Shown one piece after another: positions 48,701 to 57,143 of a stretch of DNA of 64,000 nucleotides. The notes beneath the pieces were generated by a model. It made no database searches and was not told where the DNA came from. It worked only from the letters and a program-made list of their open reading frames with translations. The position numbers and the translations under genes were made by a program. The stretch covers positions 311,028 through 375,027 of the forward strand of contig NZ_KV878783.1 in assembly GCF_001890765.1 (NCBI RefSeq). Reading direction: 5' to 3'. This DNA is from Spirulina major PCC 6313. Its GTDB lineage: Bacteria; Cyanobacteriota; Cyanobacteriia; Cyanobacteriales; Spirulinaceae. Every line of letters starts with the position of its first letter. The first letter of the stretch is position 1.

Positions 48701-49028
48701 CGGACATCTGTCGCCCTGCTTGCAAATGTTGATTTAGGCCATACCCATCGCCGCCCCCATAGACCCAGCAGAGATCGCCCCCATCTACGCACACAGCGTC
48801 AAGGGGTTGCAATGCCGTGTCGCGCTGGAGTTCCAGTAACGTGGTTTGGGTTGTTTGAACCTGGGGCGACAGAGACAGGGCGATCGCCTCTGTTCCGTTG
48901 ACGCGATGCAGCCACAGCGACCCCTTTTCCCCTTGGTGAAGATCCTCGACCCGAAACGTCTGGCTGAGGGCATCCTGAGCCAGGCATTCAACAATTTGAT
49001 ATCGTCCTTGCACACAGTCTCTGCTCAT
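45780..49028 (-). CDS. Pseudokinase-Ser/Thr kinase-protease-like-TPR membrane protein, 1082 aa
   Basis: Four parts in order. (1) Residues 8-250: kinase-like fold lacking catalysis (HGNLQPHSF replaces HRDLKxxN at about 134, HFG replaces DFG at 155-157). (2) Residues 331-590: active-looking kinase with LSRGGFGETY, Lys362, HRDLKPAN at 458-465, DFG at 479-481 and GYAPSEQ. (3) One TM helix at 621-643, then an extracytoplasmic trypsin-like domain (about 655-845) with SGSPVVN near the expected Ser. (4) Six TPR repeats from 853. It is a cyanobacterial Hanks-type sensor kinase. Confidence 0.92.
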   Translation of the reverse strand: MSRDCVQGRYQIVECLAQDALSQTFRVEDLHQGEKGSLWLHRVNGTEAIALSLSPQVQTTQTTLLELQRDTALQPLDAVCVDGGDLCWVYGGGDGYGLNQHLQAGRQMSEQDMVQLLQDILPTLTTIHDRGMIHGNLQPHSFFYSAEAGRWWLTHFGATYAHERIPAGQAAIAAAGYLPPDAIVPPTVGGDLYCLGVTILHGLTGIEPVNLTQDWRKTTVVSDRLAHLINLIITQYFSSATELHDWLDMATSDTAPSAVAGLGQRHSECDPDLDGPPDQNLAIITNATLDSEIEHSRIVTEWDGEAAQSPPLFTAQPPESSPTALYLAHRYRVVRPLSRGGFGETYIAIDEQFPGQPTCIVKKLKLKEHTDKTYKIAKHLFKREADVLSRLGQHAQIPQLLAHFEEDQEFYLVEEFIDGHDLETELPPGKKLPEAAVRQLVYEMLEVLSVIHAQGIIHRDLKPANIRRRVSDRRLVLIDFGAVKQISKQTSLDGKTKVTVAIGTTGYAPSEQTQGRPKLSSDIYAVGMIALQALTGLDPEHIPDDPTSGELQWHHLVKLTPGFKAFLDRMVCYDFRQRFESAIPALAAFKHLDLNSATLHDRPPTAATVKRRRFALSRRTVQLIAGGAGVLGVAGMAVVGARSLGLFQASLDQVSATVQASTVVIQAPDNAQQWVGVVVEGEPYACTILTTEAAIAGGENVTISLRQSPPRPVDIVEALPKSAMVLLKLKQNNPQCSYPQLALGEPDDLRSDDWVYLQATTPETLDNFMTAPLETVAIANVRYSSLPGVYLLGYESPLEILSGSPVVNRQGKLLGIHQGKIAEATVEADREWAIPVALYRDYLATRSELENATAQTWLERGNQFFELQQYEDALAAYDEAIPLEPDRPEPWYGRGSALYNLERYEEAIAAYHQVLALRDDNTLAWYSKGNALFQLQRYEEAIAAYQDAIDTKEDYYPAINNLGLAQQALGKSAQAIATFEQVINLRPEYHPAHNNLGTTFQQQEDYAKAIAAYDQAIRIRPNYASAWYNRATAYARSNQPDRALENLTRAIALQTSYAERAKTNPDFDSLRDREQFPALARD

Positions 49029-49566
49029 CCTGCCAACCCCTATTCCCCCTCAACCCTGTGCCCAGACCTTAACAACACGACTGAATTGAATCCCCTGGCT
49101 TTGCAATGACAACGACAATCTCCCCGGTTGTGTGACCGTTGCGATCGCGGTCATGTTCCCATCTTTGGGGGACACTTTACACATTGTCACATCTGGGTCA
49201 GGCGATGCTACTTGTTATTGTAGGAAATTTTGGGGGTTAACTCTGCTAAATGCCTGGGCGCGATCGCCGTCCCGTTACGATTGCCATCCCCGATGAGCCT
49301 GAGGCCTAACCCATCAACACAATCCACGACACTAGCGAGGTCTCGCCCACGAGCAACGCGGTCACGAAAAGCCCACAACTACCAAAATTCTGCCCTGGCC
49401 AAGGCTCTAAAACTTTCCTCATCCCTTAGGGTAAGAAGATGGGGGGGGAAACCCCTCGTTCACCACCCCTGATCGGGGACTGTGCTGCAATTGCGATCGC
49501 CACAGTCTCGACCGCTCTTAATACCGTCATCCGGCACAATACAATCACACGATCCACACACCATCC
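49029..49566. other. 538-bp divergent intergenic region
   Basis: It separates the kinase gene (minus) and the hydrolase gene (plus) and presumably holds both promoters. I see no RNA gene, terminator or recognisable repeat. A Ser/Arg-rich frame at 49230-49472 has no protein-like features. Confidence 0.4.
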
Positions 49567-50433
49567 ATGCTCATGACTGTTGCCCTCGGACTTAGCACCA
49601 TGCTTGGCGTTTATCTACTCATTTGTCTGGCGTTGCGACAATGGCAAACCCGCCTCACCTTCCTCCCCTCGCGCCGAATTAAATACACCCCGGATCACTA
49701 CGAAATGCCCTACGAAGAGGTGTGGATTCCGGTGGATGCCGACAGCCAAGCGCAATTAAACGGCTGGTGGATTCCGGTAGAGGGAGCCACCCAAGCGGTC
49801 TTGTTGCTCCATGGCAATGGGTTTAACATTGGCGCGAATTTACCGCAAGCCCAGGTGTTTTATCGGTTGGGCTACCCTGTGTTGCTGATCGATTATCAGG
49901 GCTATGGCAAGAGTATCGGTCGCTTTCCCACGGAAACCCAGATCTATGGGGATGCACAGGTGGGACTGAACTATTTGCGATCGCAGCGGGGCTTTAGTCC
50001 AGAGCAAATTATTGTGTTTGGGCATTCCTTAGGCGGCGCGATCGCCATTCATCTCGCCAGCCAAAACCCCCACCTCGCCGCCTTAATCATTCAAGGCTCA
50101 TTCACCAACATTCGGGACATGGCCGAGCATGACGGCTTTGCCGCAGTGCTGCCCATTAACTGGATTTTGCGCCAATCCTTTGATTCGATGGCGCTGCTGC
50201 CTACCCTGAGGATGCCGATTTTCTTTGTCCATGGGGAGTGCGATCGCCGCGTCCCCGCCTGGATGAGCCAAGCCCTCTACGCCAGGGCCACCACCGATCA
50301 CAAAGACCTGTACCTCCTGCCCGAAGGCGATCACAACCATGTCCCGGAAATTGGCGGCCAGGCCTATCAAGCTGCGATCGCGCAATTCCTCGCCACCATG
50401 TCCCACACCGCCCAAGCCACGGCCCCATCCTAA
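49567..50433 (+). CDS. Alpha/beta hydrolase with N-terminal membrane anchor
   Basis: 288 aa. An N-terminal TM/signal helix (about 5-25) precedes a typical fold: AVLLLHGNGFNIG (oxyanion strand), VLLIDYQGYGKSIG, nucleophile elbow GHSLGGAIAIHLA, acid HGECDRRVP and His PEGDHNHVPE. This is the BEM46/YqiK-like hydrolase family, membrane-associated, substrate unknown. A TnpB element follows 35 bp downstream. Confidence 0.9.
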   Translation: MLMTVALGLSTMLGVYLLICLALRQWQTRLTFLPSRRIKYTPDHYEMPYEEVWIPVDADSQAQLNGWWIPVEGATQAVLLLHGNGFNIGANLPQAQVFYRLGYPVLLIDYQGYGKSIGRFPTETQIYGDAQVGLNYLRSQRGFSPEQIIVFGHSLGGAIAIHLASQNPHLAALIIQGSFTNIRDMAEHDGFAAVLPINWILRQSFDSMALLPTLRMPIFFVHGECDRRVPAWMSQALYARATTDHKDLYLLPEGDHNHVPEIGGQAYQAAIAQFLATMSHTAQATAPS

Positions 50434-50468
50434 AATAATCAAATTCGCCCCGATGATTCGGCTTCGTC

Positions 50469-50616
50469 CCTGGTTTAGCTTAATCGGCGGGAAGCCCCGC
50501 ACTCTACGCGAAGCGTGAGTGTCGGGATGAAAACCGAGGCGATGGAGTGGAACGGAGTCGCCATACTCCTTCGCTATTTTCTAGGGAACCAATCGTCTTC
50601 CCAAAGCTAAACTAGG
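50469..50616. repeat. Long inverted repeat bracketing an IS end-like hairpin, upstream of tnpB
   Basis: CCTGGTTTAGCTT (50469-50481) and AAGCTAAACTAGG (50604-50616) are complementary over 13 positions, one of them a G-T in RNA. Between them sits an IS right-end-like sequence (GAAGCCCCGC...GTGAGTGTCGGG, 50490-50526). The unit ends 3 bp before the tnpB start. It could be the left end of the tnpB element or the remnant of another element. Confidence 0.45.
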
Positions 50617-50619
50617 AAC

Positions 50620-52245
50620 ATGCTTGTATTGACCTACTCATACCGGATTTATCCAGACCTTGAACAGGAACTCCAGATGCTTAATTGGCTGGAAACTTGT
50701 CGCAAGGTCTACAACTATGCGGTCGGGGAGCGCAAAGACTGGATCAACAGTCGGAAGTGCCCGGTCAATGCTTGCAGTCTCCAGAAGGAGTACATCATCC
50801 CAGCCGACACCCCCTATCCCGATTACTATCGCCAAAAGAAGGCGCTAACTGAAGCCAAGAAAACCAACCCTGAACTCAAAGCGGTTCATTCTCAGGTGCT
50901 TCAGGATGTAATTGGGAGAGTCGATGCTGCTTTCGTCGCTTTCCACCAACAGCGAATCGGGTTCCCTCGGTTCAAGAAATTTGGCCGGATGCGGTCGTTT
51001 CTATTTCCGCAGATGAAGGGCGAAGCGATTGATGGTAACACCATTAAGCTACCCAAGCTCGGCCCAGTGCTCATCAATCTGCATCGCCCCATCCCTGAAG
51101 ACTTCGACCTGAAGGCTGTTCGGGTCGTGCGGAAACATTCTGGATGGTACGTCATGCTGACGCTAAAAGCTGACGTTGATGTGCCCGACATCCCACCAGA
51201 AGGCCATGCCCTGGGACTGGATGTTGGTCTGGAGTATTTTCTATCCACCTCTGATGGTGAGCAGGTTTCTCGTCCTCGTTTCTTCAATAGGCTGCACCGC
51301 AAGCTTAAATCGCTGCAACGTAGGCTAAAAGGGAAGCAGAAGGGGTCGAAAAACTGGCTCAAGTTAATCAAGCGGATCGGTCGAGTTCACGAAAACATTG
51401 CGAATTACCGTCTGGACTGGCAGTTCAAGCTAGCCCATCATCTCTGCAACCAAGCCGGGATGATTTTTGTGGAAGACTTGGACTTCAGGACACTCGCCAA
51501 AGGCTTTCTCGGCAAACACATGGTTGATGCTGGACTGGGTCAGTTCGTCAACATTGTGTTGCCGTGGGTGTGCTGGAAGCGTGGGGTTTGCTACGGAAAG
51601 GTCAACCCTAGGGGCACCAGTCAGGAATGCCCTGACTGTGGGACTGAAGTCCTTGACACTCCCCGGCCTAAAGGCACGGGGATTCTTGGCTCACCGAGTC
51701 CACTTACCTAGGATTCCTTGCGAAGTCCTACATAGAGGTGGTTCTCTCCCCAAGCGTTACTTTCGGTGTGCCCCACCGTAGTTGGATTGCTCCAAAGTTT
51801 GTTTGGATTGGCAGCAATATTTGCCAAAAACTGATTCGTCTAGTCCCTGTGAATCTTTTATCTACTTGCAGGGAGGTCTAGAACAATGAAGTAGAACCCC
51901 ATAGATTCAATTGCCAAGGTTCAGTAGCTACGAGTTAGGTAGCATCGGGTTTTTAAAGCGGTTGATTACCCTATCCGCTATGCTAATCATAAACCATAAA
52001 AAGCCGTCCTGGAAGGACGGGGCTTTAGACCCATGAATTTTGGTAAAGAATTAAAAGACCGCATTCACCATTGCGGTGAATGCGGTTCAATTAAGCCCAG
52101 AGATGTTGCCAGCGGTCAAGTTATTCGCAATCGTGGCCTCTCAGCCGTGGGTCTCACGACTGATGAAATCGCCTGTGGACGGGTTCTGTCGGGGGCTTTG
52201 CCTAGACAAGACCGAACGAAGCAGGTAGTCGCTGGAGCAATCTAG
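50620..52245 (+). pseudogene. tnpB: tnpB (IS200/IS605 OrfB-type RNA-guided nuclease), interrupted
   Basis: The 5' part (50620-51651) encodes a TnpB through RuvC-I Asp201 (HALGLDVGLEYF), RuvC-II Glu285 (MIFVEDLDF) and the first zinc pair CPDC at 337-340 in GTSQECPDCGTEV. An insertion of about 390 bp then breaks the frame, which stops at 51711. The protein resumes near 52045 with KELKDRIHHCGECGSIKP (second zinc pair), PRDVASGQVIRNRGLSAVG (RuvC-III position; the expected Asp lies in PRDVASGQ) and ends at 52245. Uninterrupted it would be about 410 aa. As it stands, no intact nuclease can be made. Confidence 0.85.
51652..52041 (-). mobile_element. Nested mini-IS inserted into tnpB
   Basis: On the minus strand its right end reads GGGGAGTGTCAA, exactly that of copies A and B, after a hairpin CCCCGTGCCTTTAGGCCGGGG-like (stem conserved, bases different). 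Next to it a tnpB 3' remnant (TTVGHTESNAWGE) is recognisable. The left end has a CCGTCC/GGACGG hairpin (about 52001-52020). Boundaries are estimated to within several bases from where tnpB similarity stops and resumes. Confidence 0.7.
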
Positions 52246-52313
52246 TGAAGCCCGCGCTGTACCGTTGGCGAAGCCTGCGCGAAGCGCATAGGTCAGCGTC
52301 GGGAGAACGTCAC
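52246..52313 (+). repeat. Right end of the tnpB element, structured RNA-like
   Basis: Starts right after the tnpB stop: GAAGCCCGCGCTGTACCG, a CGAAGCCTGCGCGAAGCG hairpin region and GGTCAGCGTCGGGAGAACGT, ending CAC at 52313. CCCG...CTG.ACC and GGTCAG...CGGG are complementary. In TnpB loci this 3' region gives the omega-RNA guide scaffold and ends the transposon; here it abuts the hpsN leader. Confidence 0.6.
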
Positions 52314-52357
52314 CATGGAATAACCCTTGATCCCCTCTGCACCGTGGAGCAATCACC

Positions 52358-53341
52358 GTGGCACTTCCTTCTATTTCTGTAATCATCCCCACCTACGGGC
52401 GCGAAGACCCCCTTAAAGACTCCATCGAGGATGTTCTTCAGCAAGACTATCCGGGAGATGTGGAAATCATCGTCGTTGACCAAACCGCCCACCACACCCC
52501 CGCCGTAGAGCAATACCTCACCCAGCAAGCCGCCGCCGAAACAATTCAATGGTGGCGCGTCCAATGGGCGAGCTTACCCGGAGCGCGAAACTATGGGGTA
52601 CGGCGGGCCACGGGGGAAATTGTCCTGTTTATTGATGACGATGTGCAGTTACCACCGGGCTACCTCGTCGCCCATGGGAAAAACTACGATCGCGCCGACA
52701 TTGGAGCCGTCGCCGGTCGCGTCTTCGACCGGATGAAACTCGCCGATGCCAAACCCGGCTTAGAAATTGAAGACCTCCCCCCCCAAGCCAGTGATCCGGG
52801 GATTGCCTGGTATCATCTCGATCTCGTCCACACGGTGAAACCCCAGCCGATTATCTCAGCACGGGGGTGTAATATGTCCTACCGCCGCGAGGTGTTTACC
52901 ACCTACGGGGTTTGGTTTGATGAGCGGTTTCGGGGTTCGGCGGTGCGGGAAGAGTCGGATTTTTGCCTGCGGTTACGACGCACGGGCTATCAGATTTGGT
53001 ATGACCCCGCCGCGCATTTGGTGCATCTGGGCGAAGAAACCGGGGGCTGTCATGATATCAGCACGCGATCGCTCAGTTATCAAGTCACCTTCTACCACAA
53101 TCATTTCCTGATGGCTCAAAAAAACCTCACATTGGGCCAACAACTACGCCTCTACGCGAAACTTTTTGATTGCCATGTGCTCGGCCATCCCCCTTGTTAC
53201 AAAAGTGGTTCCCCGATCAAAGTCCTATCGCGGGGCGTGTTCTACACCATCGGATTTTTTGATGCGATCAAATCCCGCCTTATGACCCTGTGGAATGATG
53301 GCCAAACTCAGACCCAAACCGATGAAATCCTCCAACCCTAA
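52358..53341 (+). CDS. hpsN: Family 2 glycosyltransferase, HpsN-like
   Basis: 327 aa, GTG start at 52358 (MALPSISVIIPTYGREDPLK). GT-A fold: VDQTAHHTP, SLPGARNYGVRRATGEIV, the DXD-type LFIDDDVQLPPGY, ISARGCNMSYRREVF and RGSAVREESDFCLRLRRTGY. The string GCHDISTRSLSYQVTFYHNH is characteristic of cyanobacterial HpsN. It builds hormogonium-associated polysaccharide in the cytoplasm. It lies 45 bp after the tnpB element end, so its original promoter may have been displaced. hpsO follows after 71 bp. Confidence 0.82.
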   Translation: MALPSISVIIPTYGREDPLKDSIEDVLQQDYPGDVEIIVVDQTAHHTPAVEQYLTQQAAAETIQWWRVQWASLPGARNYGVRRATGEIVLFIDDDVQLPPGYLVAHGKNYDRADIGAVAGRVFDRMKLADAKPGLEIEDLPPQASDPGIAWYHLDLVHTVKPQPIISARGCNMSYRREVFTTYGVWFDERFRGSAVREESDFCLRLRRTGYQIWYDPAAHLVHLGEETGGCHDISTRSLSYQVTFYHNHFLMAQKNLTLGQQLRLYAKLFDCHVLGHPPCYKSGSPIKVLSRGVFYTIGFFDAIKSRLMTLWNDGQTQTQTDEILQP

Positions 53342-53412
53342 CCCCGGTGTGAGGTAGCGATCGCTCACCCCCACCCCACCCACTTGAAATCCATGATCAG
53401 CCCTTAACCCTG

Positions 53413-54585
53413 ATGCGAATTCTGATTGCTAGCCACTCCTATATTGTGGATCTCAACTGCGAAAAACTGCGTCAATTAGCCCGCCTTCGACCCGACATTG
53501 AAGTGACCGTGATTGTGCCCCAACGTTGGCGACCCGGTGGCGTTCAAAATCGCATCATTGAAGCCCCCCCATGGCAGGATCATCGCTTTCGTCGGATTCC
53601 CCTACCGAGCTTGAGTGAAAATAACCAAGGTCTCCTCACCTTTGGCGGGTCAATCATTCAACTGTTGCGTCAATTCAAACCCCACATTATCCACGTCGAA
53701 CAGGGCGCAAAATCCCTCGGCTATGCCCAACTGATTCTACTCAATAAACTCCTCGGTTTACGGGCCAAAAATTGTTTTTTCACCTGGTGGAATTTGCCCT
53801 ATCACAATAAATTTCCGATCAATCTTTTAGAGGCATTTAATTTACGGAATACCCAGGGATTGATTTCAGGAAATCAGGATGGGGTGGATATTTTACGCGA
53901 GCATGGCTATCGCAATGCGGCGACGGTGATTCCACAATTGGGCGTGGATGAGCAGTTATTTAAACCGGAACCCCAGCCCAAACTCCGGGCCGAGTTGCAG
54001 ATTCCGGCAGATCATTGTGTGATTGGGTTTGTGGGGCGGTTTGTGCCGGAAAAGGGGATGATGACGTTGTTGGCGGCGTTGGCATTGCTGGGCGATCGCC
54101 CCTGGACTTTGCTTCTCCTCGGACGGGGAGAGTTGCAAGGGGAGATTGAAGCCCAGGCAGCAGCGGCGGGATTGCGTGATCGCCTCCGGATCGTAGCATC
54201 CGTTCCCCATGCCGATGTGCCCCGCTACATCAACGTGATGGATGTGTTGGTGTTGCCGTCGGAAACCAGTGGGCAGTTTAAAACCCTGACTGCGGTGGGG
54301 TGGAAGGAGCAGTTTGGCCATGTGTTGATTGAGGCGATGGCCTGTGGTGTGCCGGTGGTGGGGTCAGATTCGGGGGAGATTCCCCATGTGATTGGGGCGG
54401 CGGGGTTGGTGTTCCCGGAAGGGGATGCGGCGGCGCTGCGCGATCGCCTTGCGACCTTGATCGATTCCCCGGCTGAACGGGAACAATGGGCCGAACTCGG
54501 CTATCAGCGAGCGATGGAGCGGTACACAAATCTCGCCCTGGCGCGGCAACAGTTGCAGTTTTACGAGTCGCTGCTCTCGCCCTGA
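53413..54585 (+). CDS. hpsO: Family 4 glycosyltransferase, HpsO-like
   Basis: 390 aa GT-B enzyme. The N-terminal MRILIASHSYIVDLNCEKLR and VEQGAKSLGYAQLILLNKLL, then the nucleotide-sugar site in the C-terminal half: IGFVGRFVPEKGMMTLLAAL, TLLLLGRGELQGEI, VLPSETSGQFKTLTAVGWKE and FGHVLIEAMACGVPVVGSDS. Probably acts after HpsN on the same glycan. The last 25 bp overlap the convergent GNAT gene. Confidence 0.83.
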   Translation: MRILIASHSYIVDLNCEKLRQLARLRPDIEVTVIVPQRWRPGGVQNRIIEAPPWQDHRFRRIPLPSLSENNQGLLTFGGSIIQLLRQFKPHIIHVEQGAKSLGYAQLILLNKLLGLRAKNCFFTWWNLPYHNKFPINLLEAFNLRNTQGLISGNQDGVDILREHGYRNAATVIPQLGVDEQLFKPEPQPKLRAELQIPADHCVIGFVGRFVPEKGMMTLLAALALLGDRPWTLLLLGRGELQGEIEAQAAAAGLRDRLRIVASVPHADVPRYINVMDVLVLPSETSGQFKTLTAVGWKEQFGHVLIEAMACGVPVVGSDSGEIPHVIGAAGLVFPEGDAAALRDRLATLIDSPAEREQWAELGYQRAMERYTNLALARQQLQFYESLLSP

Positions 54586-55079
54586 GCCACAAGCGGTTTC
54601 ACCAATAGAAAATCATCCATCACAAAACCGCCCCCGATATCCGTGACGATCGCATCTTCCACCTTGAACCCCAATTTTTGATAGATCGCGAGGGTTAACG
54701 TGTTGTGTTTATTGACGGTTAAGGTGATGCGATCGCAACCCTGTTCCGGGGCGATCCGTTCAATTTCTGCCATGATCTGCCGTCCGTAGCCCTGACCCCG
54801 CTGCCCCGCCAGGACATAAAACTTACTCAAAAATAATGATTCGCCTTGGGGCTGGACGGCAAAATAGCCGATCTCGCCTGCGGCTCCCGTCACGAGGCGA
54901 TAGTGATACCCCTCTTGGATCTGGGCAGCGATCGCCCTTGGGGATTGGAACCGATCCAGCATATAGTCCACCTGCGCCGTGCCGATGATGGCGGTGTAGT
55001 GGTGTCGCCAAATGCGATCGGCAAGGGCTGCGATCGCGGCACAGTCCGCCTCAGTGTAAACAGGGTGAAAGGTCAGCAT
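54561..55079 (-). CDS. GNAT-family N-acetyltransferase, 172 aa
   Basis: Start MLTFHPVYTEADCAAIAALA at 55079 (frame open to 55133). Acetyl-CoA motif A reads KFYVLAGQRGQGYGRQIMAEI (the R-G-Q-G-Y-G-like loop), and motif B reads LAIYQKLGFKVEDA. Small-molecule or protein acetyltransferase; substrate unknown. Convergent with hpsO, overlapping it by 25 bp. Confidence 0.88.
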   Translation of the reverse strand: MLTFHPVYTEADCAAIAALADRIWRHHYTAIIGTAQVDYMLDRFQSPRAIAAQIQEGYHYRLVTGAAGEIGYFAVQPQGESLFLSKFYVLAGQRGQGYGRQIMAEIERIAPEQGCDRITLTVNKHNTLTLAIYQKLGFKVEDAIVTDIGGGFVMDDFLLVKPLVAQGESSDS

Positions 55080-55218
55080 TCTAGAGTCTAAGCCTCTTAT
55101 ATAAAGTTTATTGGCCAAAATATAACGATTCACAACGCGATCGCTGCAAAACGCCGATATTCCACAGATTGTTAGAGAAATACTGAAACATCATCCACAC
55201 GTACCGCAGGGGAATCCC

Positions 55219-56523
55219 ATGGCTGACAGCATTATTCAATGGGTTGAGACCTTACCCGCCGATAACATTACGGTTAAAGTGCTCAAGGCGATCGACTTTA
55301 TCACGCCCGGCCAATGGGAAAATGTGACGGATTTTGATGCCATGATCGCCACTGTCACGGGGGAAAGCAATCCGCGCACCATCGCCCGCATCCGCGATCG
55401 CGCCCAACGCCTTGCCCTCGACCCCCAACAGCCCTATCAACGCACCCTCACCCTCTACAAAACCATCGATAAAGCAGACGGGGCCCTCGCTGCCGCTGCC
55501 TTAGCGAATAAGGTGGGAGAAAAAATCAGCTTTCTCGGCTTCCTCAACACCATTACCCCCAAACCCGACACCGTCCAAAGCATCGATCTCCTCCTCAAAG
55601 TTGCCGTCGAACTGATCGCCTACTGCCAACTGAACGGCCTACAGCCCAACCCGGTGCAATTTGCCCAATCCTTAGGCGAAAACTATCAAGATGCCGCCCT
55701 GATGCGGATGAAAGCACTGGTTTGTATTGATGCTCTCCTACCCTTGGGCACTGATTTTCTCACCAAAATCCATCAGGTAATCCAAGGAACCGACACCAGC
55801 GGCATCACCCAAAACCCGGTATTTTTAGCCGTGAATCAATACCTCCCTGGCAATAATCCTCAGGATAAGGTGGGATTTCTCAGCCAGAGTTTTACGGCGG
55901 TGGAAGGGTGGATGTCGGGGTTTGTGGCAAAAACAGGAATTACGCCCGAAAGCATTGCCCAAAGTTTAGGGAATTTTATCCAGATGGCCGATGGCAAACT
56001 CGATGTGATTGCGGCGTTGTTGGATCAAACCACTAACTATTACGAACATACGGGAATTCAAACCGTGGCGCGGGCGGTGATTCTCGCGGCCCATGGGCAG
56101 ATCAAAGCCGAACCGGAGGAAGCGATCGCCGCAATGCAGTCCCCCGAATCAGCAGCATCTGAGGGCGATTATCAAGTCGGTCACAGCGTGGAGGTGTGGG
56201 ATGAGGACGAGGAAGAATGGTTTGAGGCAAAAATCATTAAAGAACGTCTCAAGAAAAATGTGACGCAATATAAAGTTCACTACGTGGGCTATGACGAAGA
56301 TGAGGATGAATGGGTGGATGGGGATGAGTTGCGATCGCCCGTGGCTGGCCCCCTCGACGATCACGGATATGGCATTGGTCAAACGGTGAAAGTGTGGGAC
56401 GACGACGAAGAAGAATGGTACACCGCTGTGATTCGCCAAGGCCGTGAGGAAGAGTATTTTGTCCATTATGTGGGTTACGGTTCTTCGGAGGATGAATGGG
56501 TTGATCTCGATGAAATCGCCTAG
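55219..56523 (+). CDS. Protein with two C-terminal chromo-barrel/Tudor-knot domains, 434 aa
   Basis: Residues 1-300 form a soluble helical region with no family that I recognise. Two copies of an about 55-residue module follow: 318-373 (VGHSVEVWDEDEEEWFEAKI, then YKVHYVGYDEDEDEWVDGDE) and 384-434 (IGQTVKVWDDDEEEWYTAVI, then YFVHYVGYGSSEDEWVDLDE). The W...A.I...Y.VHYVGY...DEWV pattern is that of chromo-barrel/Tudor-knot domains of MOF, Esa1 and MSL3, which bind RNA or histone tails. The role in a bacterium is unknown. Monocistronic. Confidence 0.8.
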   Translation: MADSIIQWVETLPADNITVKVLKAIDFITPGQWENVTDFDAMIATVTGESNPRTIARIRDRAQRLALDPQQPYQRTLTLYKTIDKADGALAAAALANKVGEKISFLGFLNTITPKPDTVQSIDLLLKVAVELIAYCQLNGLQPNPVQFAQSLGENYQDAALMRMKALVCIDALLPLGTDFLTKIHQVIQGTDTSGITQNPVFLAVNQYLPGNNPQDKVGFLSQSFTAVEGWMSGFVAKTGITPESIAQSLGNFIQMADGKLDVIAALLDQTTNYYEHTGIQTVARAVILAAHGQIKAEPEEAIAAMQSPESAASEGDYQVGHSVEVWDEDEEEWFEAKIIKERLKKNVTQYKVHYVGYDEDEDEWVDGDELRSPVAGPLDDHGYGIGQTVKVWDDDEEEWYTAVIRQGREEEYFVHYVGYGSSEDEWVDLDEIA

Positions 56524-56828
56524 GGCGATCGCGATGCCAATGGGGGTAAGGTCTTGGCCCATCGTTGACGAGATCATTGCCCTTGTTTTTGGAGTACCGT
56601 ATACCCCTAAAAATTCCTGATGAACTCAGCCATTTTATCGATCAATTGCAGAATTCTGAGCAGGGGCGATCGCCCCGAAAAAGCGGTGCTACAATGGGCA
56701 GGTGAGTATAAGAGAATCGGTAAATTCAGCTTGCTTTCAACTTGACAGGTTTTCCCCCGGCTTTTGATAAGCGTCGCTCCGCAATCTTGGCTCTCTACAT
56801 TTCACTTGATCTAGGAGATAGTTTCTCA

Positions 56829-57074
56829 ATGTCCATTTATGTTGGTAATCTTGCCTACCAAGCAACAAAGGAAGGGATTACCGAAGTCTTTAGTGACTAT
56901 GGCACGGTAACGCGAGTACATCTTCCCACTGATCGCGAAACCGGCCGGATACGCGGGTTTGCCTTCGTTGAAATGCAGAACGAATCAGAAGAAGCCAAAG
57001 CAATTGCTGAGCTTGATGGTGCAGAGTGGATGGGTCGTCAGTTAAAAGTCAATCCGGCCCGACCCCGTACCTAG
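56829..57074 (+). CDS. RRM-type RNA-binding protein (cyanobacterial Rbp), 81 aa
   Basis: One RNA recognition motif: RNP2 IYVGNLAY at the N-terminus and RNP1 RGFAFVEM in the centre. No Gly-rich C-terminal tail, so it belongs to the short class. Such proteins bind single-stranded RNA, and many are cold-induced or help localise photosynthetic mRNAs. The ATG at 56829 is preceded by AGGAG at 56812-56816; a frame open to 56742 is ignored. A long stem-loop follows. Confidence 0.93.
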   Translation: MSIYVGNLAYQATKEGITEVFSDYGTVTRVHLPTDRETGRIRGFAFVEMQNESEEAKAIAELDGAEWMGRQLKVNPARPRT

Positions 57075-57143
57075 ACTGATGTACCGATGCTCCCCAGGGG
57101 AGTAGGGTTAATGATTAACGGTGATCCTCACTAGCGATCGCAA

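Noticed and set aside
49230-49472. 80-codon frame in the kinase-hydrolase spacer
   Set aside because: Ser/Arg/Pro-rich, no ribosome-binding site and no protein-like pattern.
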